From the NCBI GenBank assembly GCA_019823025.1, contig CP081940.1, forward strand, positions 1 to 64,000: a stretch of 64,000 nucleotides of DNA, read 5' to 3'. A program made the position numbers and the translations under genes. Below are positions 37,910 through 46,365 of this stretch, one piece after another. Below the pieces are notes generated by a model that was given only the letters and a program-made list of their open reading frames with translations, searched no databases and was not told where the DNA came from. The DNA comes from Methylophilales bacterium. GTDB lineage: Bacteria; Pseudomonadota; Gammaproteobacteria; Burkholderiales; Methylophilaceae. Every line of letters begins with the position of its first letter. The first letter of the stretch is position 1.

Positions 37910-40090
37910 CTATTTTTTTATGCTTATGTTGTTGAAATAAACTTTAGCATTATCTTTGCCTATAATATATATAGATATTATTTTTTTAGTGTTTAAAAAA
38001 TCTACGTCTCTACCGAAAAGAAATATTTCAGGTTTTTTTATATCTTGATATATAGGAGGAAGCCTTCCTAAAAGTCCAGGTCCCTCATACATGATATTAT
38101 CCGTTTGAATAAAAATTCGTTCTACTCCTTTGTAAAAATCGGTAGTTAATAATAATGCTTCGGATAAGCTAGTACTTGCAATATCAATTTGCTCTTTAGT
38201 TGTAGCTTTACGAAAATCATAATTAGCATTATTGATTGATAAACCTAATTCACTTTTTAAGGAATCTCGATATTTTTTGTTAGTAGATAATTCTTCTAAA
38301 CTAATTTTAAGGTGTTTATTATTTCCTAGTAAATTAGAAAAATTTCCAGAATAAGTAACGGTTTTATTTTCTGATAATGAATTAAGGTTGTTAGCTGATA
38401 TTGAAACTTTTTCAGGATAAAAATCGAATGAATTAATCATATAATTTCTAACCAAGATTGATATAGGTATTTCATCTAAAAATGAATTAATTAATTCATT
38501 TTTAGGTTTTATTTTATAGACTAAGTCATGATCAAAACTGACATCTAGGTTATATTTTGAAGAGACAAGGTAAAAAAATTCGGGAAATCCATCTATCATT
38601 TTTAGCAATCGACCACTTCTATTTTGAATTGTAATCCATTTAGGGGGGGTCTCACTTTTAATTTTTGCTATTAATTTTTTTTGATTTAATTTGTAATCAA
38701 AAGATGGAAATCTTTTCCAACTCATATAAGAATATTGCTTGGCCATCATCTCTACATCATAAATCACACTGGGCAAAACAGAGGGGCCTAAATAAGTATA
38801 AAAGATAGGAACACCTGTCCATGCAAAATATTCATCATCTTTTTTCATTTGTTTTTTTAAGTATTGAGGAGCCTCCATAGCTACTGACCAATCTGGGGTT
38901 CCAGTTCTCCACCAGAATTCACGAGAAGTAATTTTTTTTTCAAGATACGGCATGTAATATCTTATATGTGGATGTCCCAAATAGGTAAATCCTAATAAAA
39001 TTAGTGTCACTAAAAAAGTTGGAAGATATTTGTTTTTTACATATAAAAAGGAAATGAAATCTCCTAGAGCAACCCCTGATAGAATGGCTAACGGTAAAAT
39101 TAATACTTGTGAGTAGTGTAGAAAAAATTGCCCAGTAATAGAAATATTAACTAAACATGCCACAAGCCATAATAAAAAAAATAAACTATATTTTTTTGAA
39201 GAAAGTCGAATCCGATATAACCCGATAAGTGCTATGGTAACTAGTGGAAGTAAAAGAGACTTTTGTGTATTAATTAAACTTTGAAGATTATTAAAATACG
39301 TAAGAGCTGATGCTCCAGTACCATAACTTACTAAGTTTAACCATTGGTCTATATAAGTCTCGAAACTTCCAGAATAATAAGAAGTTATAGCAAATTCAGC
39401 TAAAATAGGAATAAAGAAACCAAGAACGTAAATTGAGGCATGCTTTAGCCGAATAACATAATCGGGGTAGCTCAATATAATAAACTGCCATATAAATATT
39501 ACTGCAACAAATAATAAAAATAATGGTCTGGCAAGAAACCCTGCACCAACGATAACTCCTAAAATAAAAGTCGAAAAAAAGGATTTCCGGTAAATTGCAG
39601 CTATGACTGCACATGACATCCAAAAATTACTTAACAATTCTTGAGTAAAGTTATTTCCTTGAAAAGCTCCTAGCCCCATATATGAAAAAAAAGTTAATGA
39701 ACCAGTAATTCCACTTAGTAATGAGTAAGTTCGGTAGCAGATAAGAAATATAAAAAAAGTATTTACGATAAGGATAGACGTAACAATAAATCTAAAAATA
39801 ATAGTGTCCATCCCTGAAAAGTAATACAACATTGAATGATAAAAAACGGTAAATAGACGGAAAGTTATATCTAATGAAAATGGACCATGCTCAATAAGGG
39901 ACTTACCCCAGCTCATAAATTGAAGCTCATCCCAGCCAAGCTGTTCAGATAAAAAAGGAACTCTTAAAAAAATAATGTAAACAAGGGCTAGGAGTGTGAT
40001 AAAAGCTCCATAGAAATATACTAATTTTTTTCTAGAGCTTTTAATAAGATCATAATTTTTAGTAGGTTTATTCAAAGTCTTATTTTTCAA
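37910..40090 (-). CDS. Large polytopic glycosyltransferase, GT39/ArnT-like (GT-C fold)
   Basis: A 726-residue inner-membrane protein with about 11 helices in its first ~400 residues and a periplasmic C-terminal domain of ~320 residues. The first loop carries acidic residues in EQLGWDELQFMSWG, the catalytic layout of GT-C enzymes that use polyprenyl-phosphate sugars (PMT, ArnT). I read it as the periplasmic transferase of a Gtr-like system. The acceptor is probably lipopolysaccharide or another surface glycan. No close named family is evident in the C-terminal part. Very low GC. Confidence 0.75.
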   Translation of the reverse strand: MKNKTLNKPTKNYDLIKSSRKKLVYFYGAFITLLALVYIIFLRVPFLSEQLGWDELQFMSWGKSLIEHGPFSLDITFRLFTVFYHSMLYYFSGMDTIIFRFIVTSILIVNTFFIFLICYRTYSLLSGITGSLTFFSYMGLGAFQGNNFTQELLSNFWMSCAVIAAIYRKSFFSTFILGVIVGAGFLARPLFLLFVAVIFIWQFIILSYPDYVIRLKHASIYVLGFFIPILAEFAITSYYSGSFETYIDQWLNLVSYGTGASALTYFNNLQSLINTQKSLLLPLVTIALIGLYRIRLSSKKYSLFFLLWLVACLVNISITGQFFLHYSQVLILPLAILSGVALGDFISFLYVKNKYLPTFLVTLILLGFTYLGHPHIRYYMPYLEKKITSREFWWRTGTPDWSVAMEAPQYLKKQMKKDDEYFAWTGVPIFYTYLGPSVLPSVIYDVEMMAKQYSYMSWKRFPSFDYKLNQKKLIAKIKSETPPKWITIQNRSGRLLKMIDGFPEFFYLVSSKYNLDVSFDHDLVYKIKPKNELINSFLDEIPISILVRNYMINSFDFYPEKVSISANNLNSLSENKTVTYSGNFSNLLGNNKHLKISLEELSTNKKYRDSLKSELGLSINNANYDFRKATTKEQIDIASTSLSEALLLTTDFYKGVERIFIQTDNIMYEGPGLLGRLPPIYQDIKKPEIFLFGRDVDFLNTKKIISIYIIGKDNAKVYFNNISIKK

Positions 40091-40288
40091 ATAATTACTT
40101 CATGTGATTTTTTGAATATTAATTTTTTTGTTTTAAAAAAAATTAATCTTATTGGCTATTATAGATATTTTCAATATAAATAAATACAAGTTTAGAAAAA
40201 TCAATTAGATATTATAGAAGATAGATCCGGTGCACTTCAGACCCACCATTAATTCAATATAAACCCATGATTTTAATAGGGTTTCTGT

Positions 40289-40317
40289 TTGACATTTTCA
40301 AAATAAGCAACTAATAT
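40289..40317 (+). promoter_or_regulatory. Near-consensus sigma-70 promoter giving a leaderless start
   Basis: TTGACA (40289-40294), a 17-bp spacer and TAATAT (40312-40317) make an almost perfect housekeeping promoter. Transcription would begin at about 40324-40325, exactly at the ATG of the Cys-rich peptide, so the mRNA would have no 5' leader. A small AAACCC/GGGTTT stem (40261-40284) lies just upstream. Confidence 0.75.
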
Positions 40318-40324
40318 CAAAAAA

Positions 40325-40435
40325 ATGAAGAAAGTTATAATACAAGATAAATGTAAATGTAATTGTAAAGCTTCAAAATGTTGTAAGGAAAAAACTTGTT
40401 CTTGTTGTAAAGACAAATGTTGTTGTAAAGATTAA
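40325..40435 (+). CDS. 36-residue cysteine-rich, metallothionein-like peptide
   Basis: A very short reading frame, not matching any family I recognise. It encodes 36 residues, of which 11 are cysteines (positions 10, 12, 14, 19, 20, 25, 27, 28, 32, 33, 34), with CxCxC, CC, CxCC and CCC clusters. Most other residues are lysine, giving a basic peptide, with KCKCNCK and DKCCCKD as examples. This composition suits soft-metal or Zn/Cu binding in the cytoplasm; there is no signal peptide. A strong promoter ends 7 bp upstream. Low-complexity TGTAAA repeats in the DNA are the main caution. It precedes a SEC-C protein with more CC pairs, 104 bp downstream on the same strand. Confidence 0.6.
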   Translation: MKKVIIQDKCKCNCKASKCCKEKTCSCCKDKCCCKD

Positions 40436-40539
40436 TCATTTCATATTAATTAACTTTTTTACCTTTTTAATATTCTAGGCTGCATTGTTAAATTAACCTT
40501 GCATTTGATTTAATGTGGCTTGCTAGAAAGTTATAAAAT

Positions 40540-40728
40540 ATGATTGAAAAAACAGACGAATTGTCAAAAGAAATACTTAATGAAGAAGTTGCCTGCTGTA
40601 CCGATACGGGCTGCTGCCCCCCACCTAAAACTCCAATTATACGAGATACTCCAAAGATTGGGCGTAACGATCCTTGTATTTGTGGTAACGGACGCAAATT
40701 TAAGAAATGTTGTGGAAAAAATATTTAA
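40540..40728 (+). CDS. SEC-C motif small metal-binding protein
   Basis: A 62-residue protein ending with the SEC-C zinc motif ([19 protein letters not shown]), as at the end of SecA. The N-terminal half carries a further [12 protein letters not shown] with two CC pairs, so there are eight cysteines in all. Stand-alone SEC-C proteins are common but poorly understood. An out-of-phase frame at 40544-40753 is a shadow. It follows the Cys-rich peptide on the same strand, and a bidirectional terminator lies after it. The two may form a metal-handling unit. Confidence 0.85.
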   Translation: MIEKTDELSKEILNEEVACCTDTGCCPPPKTPIIRDTPKIGRNDPCICGNGRKFKKCCGKNI

Positions 40729-40776
40729 GTCGAATTTTGTTGTTTATAAATAATTTTTTATAGTCTATGCATAAAA

Positions 40777-40796
40777 AAGGAGCTAAAAAGCTCCTT
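40777..40796. terminator. Bidirectional terminator between SEC-C gene and lipoprotein gene
   Basis: AAGGAGCT-AAAA-AGCTCCTT, flanked by an A-run on the left and T-rich sequence on the right, lies between two convergent genes and can end both transcripts. Confidence 0.85.
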
Positions 40797-40823
40797 ATTT
40801 AATCTTATATTTTTAAATCAAAA

Positions 40824-41042
40824 TTACTTTTTAGGATAATATTTCTTTGGATCTTCGTACTGAACCTTTGCTGGCTCTTCATCTAATCCAAAATCAACTT
40901 CAGAACCATCACTTTCAAAGCCTTTACCACCTTGAGAGCTCGCATTCACATCATCAGTTGGGTGATAAGCCTTTTCTGCTTCTTTTGTAGCGCAGCCTGT
41001 AATAAATGTAGCCAATGCCAATATAGCTAACAACTTTTTCAT
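40824..41042 (-). CDS. Small lipoprotein of unknown function
   Basis: A 72-residue precursor with a lipoprotein signal peptide (MKKLLAILALATFITGC; lipobox ITGC, lipidated Cys17). The mature ~56 residues are acidic, Gly/Ser-rich and without secondary-structure features, ending DPKKYYPKK. It is probably an outer-membrane lipoprotein, as no Asp follows the cysteine. I do not recognise a family. It has a terminator on its 3' side and faces away from the AlpA-like gene. Confidence 0.75.
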   Translation of the reverse strand: MKKLLAILALATFITGCATKEAEKAYHPTDDVNASSQGGKGFESDGSEVDFGLDEEPAKVQYEDPKKYYPKK

Positions 41043-41143
41043 CTTTTTTTCCTTTTTTATAAATTTAAAATGTTTGATTATCCTATCAAAATAATCATAT
41101 GAAACAAGTTTAAAAGTTTAATTTTTGCTAATATTAAATAAAT

Positions 41144-41356
41144 ATGAAAAAAAATTACTTAAATATTAACGATATAACTAATTCTTTAAGGATAAGTGAA
41201 GATAATCTTAGGAAATGGATAAAAGAAGGTAAGTTTCCTCGCCCCTTTAGGATAAATGATAGAACAACTTTATGGAGTTATGCATTGATTGAAAATTGGT
41301 TAGTACAGCAACGTAAGACAGAAGAATTATTCAACAATCAAGATTTAGATCTATAA
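41144..41356 (+). CDS. AlpA/excisionase-like DNA-binding protein
   Basis: A 70-residue winged-helix protein of the MerR/AlpA type. It reads INDITNSLRISEDNLRKWIKEGKFPRPFRINDRTTLW, then SYALIENWLVQQR. The short ligandless form, with the KxGxFPxPxRI pattern, is that of phage-type excisionases and regulators such as AlpA. It sits at the right edge of the accessory region, 7 bp before selO. That suggests it is left over from, or serves, a mobile element; a plain transcriptional role for selO cannot be excluded. Confidence 0.75.
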   Translation: MKKNYLNINDITNSLRISEDNLRKWIKEGKFPRPFRINDRTTLWSYALIENWLVQQRKTEELFNNQDLDL

Positions 41357-41363
41357 ATTTGTA

Positions 41364-42818
41364 ATGAATTATTTAAATACATGGCAATTAGAGAATAGCT
41401 ATGCAGATTTACCTAAACAGTTCTATACTCGTATAAATCCAATCTCAGTCAATAAACCTAACCTTGTTATTTTTAATAAAGCATTATCAAAAGAACTTGG
41501 TATCGATTTACCTGATAATAAAGAACTTCTCGCACAAATTTTTTCAGGGAATAAATTGCCTAAAAAAGCTAAACCTATTTCTCAAGCTTATGCAGGTCAT
41601 CAGTTTGGTCATTTCTCAATTCTTGGTGACGGTCGCGCACACCTGATTGGTGAGCAAATCTCTGCGAATGGTAAGCGTTTTGATATACAGTTTAAGGGCT
41701 CTGGGCCAACACCTTATTCAAGAAATGGTGATGGAAGGGCAGCATTGGCCCCAATGTTAAGAGAATATATTATTAGCGAGGCAATGTATGCCCTCAATAT
41801 CCCTACAACCAGAAGCTTATCTGTTGTGTCCACTGGTGAATCTATTATGCGGTCATCTTTAACTGAGGGTGCAATTTTGACAAGAATTGCGTCTAGCCAT
41901 ATCAGGGTGGGTACTTTTGAGTATGCAAATAAAATGCTTGATCGCAGTGCCTTAAAGCAATTAGCTGATTATGCAATAAAACGCCACTTCCCAGAACTTA
42001 TTAGCAAGGAAAACCCCTACTTAAGTTTTCTTAAAACTGTTATAACTCAGCAAGCTAAACTTATTGCGTCATGGATGCATATTGGCTTTATTCATGGCGT
42101 CATGAATACAGATAATATGGCTATTAGCGGAGAGACGATTGATTACGGTCCATGCGCCTTCATGGATATTTTTTCTATGAACAAAGTATTCAGTTCAATT
42201 GATCAAAATGGACGATATGAATATGGAAGCCAGGCTCATATTGCGCATTGGAATTTGACAAAGCTTGCTGAAAGTCTTTTGTCACTTTTACATGAAAATT
42301 CGGATGAAGCAATGAAGTTAGCAGAGGTTACTATAAACCAATATGTCAATGATTTTAATAATGCTTGGATTTCTGGTATGCGATCTAAACTCGGGTTATT
42401 TAACGAAGAAGAGGGTGATTATGTATTAGCCCAGAATCTATTTAGCTGGATGGAAAATATTAAAGCGGATTTTACAGGTACCTTTAGGGATCTTTCATAT
42501 GAAAATCTTGCTGATAAAGATATTTATAATTCACCTGACTTTAAAAAATGGTATGACCTATGGCAGGCAAGATTATCAAGAAACTCAAAACCAATAAAAT
42601 CTGCATTAAGTATGATGCGTAAATATAATCCTGTAATTATTCCCTACAATCATTTAGTAGAGGAAGCATTAGTTGCGGCAGAAGAGGGGGATATGAACCC
42701 CTTTTTTAAACTTCTTTCAGCACTAGAAAAGCCTTTTGAATTTTCACAATCAAATGAAATTTTTCTAAATTCACCTGTGGACCCAAATCCCTACTATCAG
42801 ACATTCTGTGGAACATAA
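41364..42818 (+). CDS. selO: Protein adenylyltransferase SelO (YdiU)
   Basis: A 484-residue pseudokinase-fold enzyme that transfers AMP to hydroxyl residues of proteins and is linked to redox stress. The family pattern is well kept: AYAGHQFGHFSILGDGRAHLIGE, FDIQFKGSGPTPYSRNGDGRAAL, FIHGVMNTDNMAISG and IDYGPCAFMD. It ends in FCGT, with a cysteine third from the end, the position that is selenocysteine in animals and a conserved cysteine in bacteria. Length is normal. It begins 7 bp after the AlpA-like gene, marking the return to conserved chromosome. Confidence 0.95.
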   Translation: MNYLNTWQLENSYADLPKQFYTRINPISVNKPNLVIFNKALSKELGIDLPDNKELLAQIFSGNKLPKKAKPISQAYAGHQFGHFSILGDGRAHLIGEQISANGKRFDIQFKGSGPTPYSRNGDGRAALAPMLREYIISEAMYALNIPTTRSLSVVSTGESIMRSSLTEGAILTRIASSHIRVGTFEYANKMLDRSALKQLADYAIKRHFPELISKENPYLSFLKTVITQQAKLIASWMHIGFIHGVMNTDNMAISGETIDYGPCAFMDIFSMNKVFSSIDQNGRYEYGSQAHIAHWNLTKLAESLLSLLHENSDEAMKLAEVTINQYVNDFNNAWISGMRSKLGLFNEEEGDYVLAQNLFSWMENIKADFTGTFRDLSYENLADKDIYNSPDFKKWYDLWQARLSRNSKPIKSALSMMRKYNPVIIPYNHLVEEALVAAEEGDMNPFFKLLSALEKPFEFSQSNEIFLNSPVDPNPYYQTFCGT

Positions 42819-42943
42819 AGTAATTTCAGTATCTAAGAAGTATCAAAAATTTATCTTAAAGACTTTTGACTTTTTAATAAATACTAGGAATTAAAGAAAC
42901 CTTTACTGGTCAGTTTAATTCTAGATAAATAAAGAGTCTGTTT

Positions 42944-43423
42944 GTGAAAATTTTACTAATATTACCCATGTTTTTTTGTTCACTTGCCTTCAGTGAGGAT
43001 TTTAATTTGATATGTGAGGGTGAAAGGAAAGTAAGCAGCTTAAGTGGTAAAAAATTTAATGTCACCAACTTTGAGTCTGTCCTCTTAAAAATTAATAATA
43101 ATGCAATGGAATATATTGGAGTTAATTCGGGAAGGAGTTATTTTTTCAGCAATAGAGAGTATACGGCGCGCAAAAGACCACCTCACGAAGATATCAAGAT
43201 TACAGAGCAGTATCAATACACACCAAAAATAATTAAAGCTTCACAAATGATTGCTGATACTGGAGATAGTGAAGAATCGAGTATTAACTTATTTAGTCTC
43301 GATATTAATCTTTTGACGGGTGAATTGAATGAGACGGAAATTATTCGCAATGAAAAAACTAATGTGAAAAGTATGAGTAATAATTTTCAAGCCCTTTGTA
43401 AAAGAGAAGATAGGTCTTATTAG
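42944..43423 (+). CDS. Exported protein of unknown function (tandem paralogue 1)
   Basis: A 159-residue protein starting at GTG, with a clean signal peptide (cleavage after LAFS). The mature form begins EDFNLICEGERKV and ends NNFQALCKREDRSY, so the first and last segments each carry one cysteine that may form a disulphide. I do not recognise a family. The next gene encodes a shorter relative (DDFELLCNGEETK at its start, FKGACK at its end), which points to a local duplication. Confidence 0.75.
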   Translation: MKILLILPMFFCSLAFSEDFNLICEGERKVSSLSGKKFNVTNFESVLLKINNNAMEYIGVNSGRSYFFSNREYTARKRPPHEDIKITEQYQYTPKIIKASQMIADTGDSEESSINLFSLDINLLTGELNETEIIRNEKTNVKSMSNNFQALCKREDRSY

Positions 43424-43438
43424 ATGAGGTGTGAGGAT

Positions 43439-43891
43439 ATGAAGTCAATATTAATTTTATTGTTATTTTTTCCATTGTTGGGTTTTGCCGATGATTTTGA
43501 GTTGCTATGCAATGGCGAGGAGACTAAATACCTCGATGGAAATCCGAATTCAAAAGAAGTTACAACAAAAGTTATTGGGATTCAGCTCTATGAAGAGGGT
43601 ATGAGATTAGATGGAGAATGGTTTGATAATAAGAGTGATTTTACAGAAGATTATTTGCTCGAAAGAAGCTTTGTTAAAAAGAAAGATAATATTTTTGCAG
43701 CCAGAAACTTTTCAACAAATGCCTTAATCGAAGGTCGAGAGATTCAAACAATCAAAATTGATAATGTTGAAATTAACATCCTTGCGAATGATATTTTTTG
43801 GACGCATGAATTCAATAGAGTAGATAAAACAAATTCTCAATTAAATACTATTTATGCTTTTAGAAAAAGTTTCAAAGGCGCCTGTAAATAG
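43439..43891 (+). CDS. Exported protein of unknown function (tandem paralogue 2)
   Basis: A ~150-residue exported protein. I place the start at the ATG at 43439 (MKSILILLLFFPLLGFA), preceded by GAGGTGTGAGGA; an ATG 15 bp upstream directly after the previous stop would spoil the signal peptide. The mature sequence begins DDFELLCNGEET and ends FKGACK. It shares with its upstream neighbour the DF-L-C-G-E opening and the terminal cysteine but little else. Function unknown; likely a periplasmic pair. Confidence 0.72.
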   Translation: MKSILILLLFFPLLGFADDFELLCNGEETKYLDGNPNSKEVTTKVIGIQLYEEGMRLDGEWFDNKSDFTEDYLLERSFVKKKDNIFAARNFSTNALIEGREIQTIKIDNVEINILANDIFWTHEFNRVDKTNSQLNTIYAFRKSFKGACK

Positions 43892-43899
43892 TAAATTAC

Positions 43900-44262
43900 C
43901 TAAGATTTAGAATTGATATCGGATATAGATTTTGTTGTGCTTAAAAACCCAATAAAAAAACTAATTATTAATAAGTTTTTTCCTGAAATTTCAATTGCGT
44001 GAGCAACGAACCAATAGCCTGTTGAGTTAATCCAAACATAGCTTGTAGCTAAGAGAATAACAGCCATAAAGATACCACCTTTTGTTTGCTTGTTATCACT
44101 ATTGAATGATGCTCTTAAACCAGTGCCAGCAAACCAGGCCAATATCGGAGCAACAATACCAGATATGCTTGTGTTGACTGATGTATCGCTAAAAGTTAAA
44201 ACTGATCCATAAATAACAAGCCCGATAAAGATAAATTGTATATAAGCTAGAAGTGAATTCAT
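43900..44262 (-). CDS. Small membrane protein, unknown function
   Basis: A 120-residue protein with four predicted membrane helices (residues ~5-24, 33-48, 65-80, 90-110) and short loops; no conserved motif that I recognise. It overlaps the end of the upstream DUF6134-like gene by four bases (ATGA arrangement), so it is translationally coupled to it and likely works with it. Confidence 0.65.
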   Translation of the reverse strand: MNSLLAYIQFIFIGLVIYGSVLTFSDTSVNTSISGIVAPILAWFAGTGLRASFNSDNKQTKGGIFMAVILLATSYVWINSTGYWFVAHAIEISGKNLLIISFFIGFLSTTKSISDINSKS

Positions 44263-44870
44263 TTTAGTTTATATTGCATATCACCAATGGGTGTCTGACT
44301 TTTAAGGCTAACCCAGTTCATGTTTTTATCGTACCATAAGTGAACAAGCAAATCTCCATCGTCTCTCTTTGCTTCTATCTGCCACAAGTCTGTAAGAATA
44401 TCTTTACCCTTTACCATATGACTCTCTTCCCTTAGGAATTGAATATCGACATCCAAATATTCACCATTTTGTGCATTCATGAGTTTTTTTTGATCAAGAA
44501 TTTTAGGGTTACCATAGGCAAAAGTCATGACACATAAAGGAAGCTCTGAGGTTTTATTATTAGTTGTGACCATGAATTGATTAGCTTCCATGTAACCACT
44601 GACATCATACATATCACCATCATCATCTGTCTTGCTTGATATTGTCTTTAAACAATTACCTTGCCAAGTTTCAGAAGATTTATGTTGATAGATAAAATCC
44701 ATAAAAAGGTATTCAAATTTAAAGTTTGCATCACTTACTGTCTTTTCATCTTCGTAAATGAAGGTATGTTGCCCAATCACTTTATCTTTGAGAACGGCAT
44801 CAAATTCCCACACTTCGGCATAAGCAAAATTTGAAATAACTAAAAAGATGGCGCATAACAATTTTTTCAT
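44259..44870 (-). CDS. Exported DUF6134-like protein
   Basis: A 203-residue periplasmic protein with a signal peptide (cleavage after NFAYA). The mature part begins VWEFDAVLKDKVIGQHTFIY, the opening of the DUF6134 family, and continues as beta-strands with two cysteines (GNCLKT, LCVMTF). The family has no defined function. It overlaps the POT transporter gene upstream and the small membrane protein gene downstream by four bases each, giving a tight three-gene unit. Confidence 0.78.
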   Translation of the reverse strand: MKKLLCAIFLVISNFAYAEVWEFDAVLKDKVIGQHTFIYEDEKTVSDANFKFEYLFMDFIYQHKSSETWQGNCLKTISSKTDDDGDMYDVSGYMEANQFMVTTNNKTSELPLCVMTFAYGNPKILDQKKLMNAQNGEYLDVDIQFLREESHMVKGKDILTDLWQIEAKRDDGDLLVHLWYDKNMNWVSLKSQTPIGDMQYKLK

Positions 44871-46264
44871 TTAACTAATTTTTCCAAAAATTTAGATATT
44901 AAAAGTAGTAATAATCCAGCAATTACAGATGTGACCGTTAAAAATGTGAATAAATCCAAATTATTAGATTCTAAAATTCCTGGTAATTTGCCTGCCATAA
45001 AGTTCGCAACTGCTGATGATAAAAACCAAAAACCCATCATGAGGGATGCAATTTTTTTAGGGGATACCTTGGATACCATCGATAAACCAATAGGGGAGAG
45101 GCAAAGCTCGCCTAAGGTGTGCAAAAAGTAGACCCCAACAAGCCACCATAGGCTAATAGATGTATCACTGGCATTGTTAACAAGCATAATAAGAAAAAAA
45201 CCACCTGCGAGCAAGAGTAAACCTAACCCCATTTTTTGAGGGGTATTGATATTATTTTTACTTCTATCGACCCTTAACCAAAAGCTTGCAATCATGGGAC
45301 CAATTAGAATAATAATTAGAGGATTGATAGATTGAAAAAAAGAAGCTGGGATAATAAATCCAAGGAAGTTTCTATCAACGGAATTGTTTGCAAAGAGCGT
45401 TAACGATCCACCTGCTTGCTCAAACCCGACCCAAAAAAATATAACAAATACTGAAAGTACGCCAATATAAATAATCTTTTTTAGATCTTCTTTTGCCGAA
45501 AAAAGCTGTTTTTTTCTTGTAAAGAGGTACGAAAAAATTATAACAATGACAGTCAAAAGAATTTCAAAGAAGAAGTTATTTAACACTTCATTTACTTCGA
45601 GGATGAGTAAGATAAGTGGGATATTAATTATGGAAATGATTGAGATTAAACCCCAATCTGCTAACTTTAATTTTTTAGATTGATGCGTTGTATCCTCGTT
45701 GATTATCTTATTCTGGCCATAATAGAATTGAATGAGGCCAGCGAACATACCAAAACCTGCGATTGCGAAACCATAATGCCAATTAATGGTTTCCCCGACA
45801 TAACCTACAATAAGGGGGGCTAAAAATGCTCCTAGATTGATACCTACATAAAAAATACTAAACCCACTATCACGTCTTAAATCATTTGATTTGTATAGCC
45901 GCCCTAATAAAGAGCTAATATTGGGCTTGAAGTAACCATTTCCGATAATGAGCATTCCAATTGCTAGATAAAGATAGTCAGGAAATCCCATCAGGAAATG
46001 ACCAATCATCATGGTCAAGCCACCAATAAATATTGATTTTTGGACGCCAAGAAACCTATCAGCAAGATAGCCACCAATAAGGGGGGTGAGGTAAACCAAG
46101 CCAGTATAGACAGCATAGATATGCAGTGCATCAGATTCGCTATAGTTCAGTGAGTTAACTAAATAGAGTACAAGGAGCGCCCGCATTCCATAATAACTAA
46201 AGCGTTCCCACATTTCGGTGAAAAATAAGGTGCTTAAGCTGTGTGGATTTCCTTTTTTTATCAT
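44867..46264 (-). CDS. Proton-dependent oligopeptide transporter (POT family)
   Basis: An inner-membrane peptide/H+ symporter of about 465 residues with 12 or more helices. The POT signature ExxERFxYYG is present as EMWERFSYYGMRALLVLYL, followed by LTPLIGGYLADRFLG; FKPNISSLLG and GELCLSPIGLSMV are further family marks. I place the start at the ATG at 46264 (MIKKGNPHSL). A TTG start at 46306 would coincide with a TATAAT box on the same strand (46298-46303), which is more likely the gene's -10 element. Downstream genes overlap by four bases. Confidence 0.92.
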   Translation of the reverse strand: MIKKGNPHSLSTLFFTEMWERFSYYGMRALLVLYLVNSLNYSESDALHIYAVYTGLVYLTPLIGGYLADRFLGVQKSIFIGGLTMMIGHFLMGFPDYLYLAIGMLIIGNGYFKPNISSLLGRLYKSNDLRRDSGFSIFYVGINLGAFLAPLIVGYVGETINWHYGFAIAGFGMFAGLIQFYYGQNKIINEDTTHQSKKLKLADWGLISIISIINIPLILLILEVNEVLNNFFFEILLTVIVIIFSYLFTRKKQLFSAKEDLKKIIYIGVLSVFVIFFWVGFEQAGGSLTLFANNSVDRNFLGFIIPASFFQSINPLIIILIGPMIASFWLRVDRSKNNINTPQKMGLGLLLLAGGFFLIMLVNNASDTSISLWWLVGVYFLHTLGELCLSPIGLSMVSKVSPKKIASLMMGFWFLSSAVANFMAGKLPGILESNNLDLFTFLTVTSVIAGLLLLLISKFLEKLVK

Positions 46265-46365
46265 TGATACATTTAGTAAATTTATGAATTTAGGAAAATT
46301 ATACAACCTGAAATCACTATATTTCTCAGAGGATACTTTTTTTTATTAAATTAAAGTTAAATGAA

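Noticed and set aside
31038..40249. ATGGTGGGTCTG at 31038-31049 and its reverse complement at 40238-40249, near the edges of the glycan cluster, as possible inverted ends of a mobile element
   Set aside because: A 12-bp match is expected many times by chance in a window of this size, the flanks do not extend the similarity much, and there is no transposase.
40544..40753. 69-residue frame overlapping the SEC-C gene
   Set aside because: Same strand, different frame; the SEC-C motif is in the other frame.
46310..46325. GAAAT-N6-ATTTC between the POT transporter and zinc locus as a Zur box
   Set aside because: Only the outer five bases match a Zur-type site; the inner GTTAT/ATAAC core and spacing are absent.
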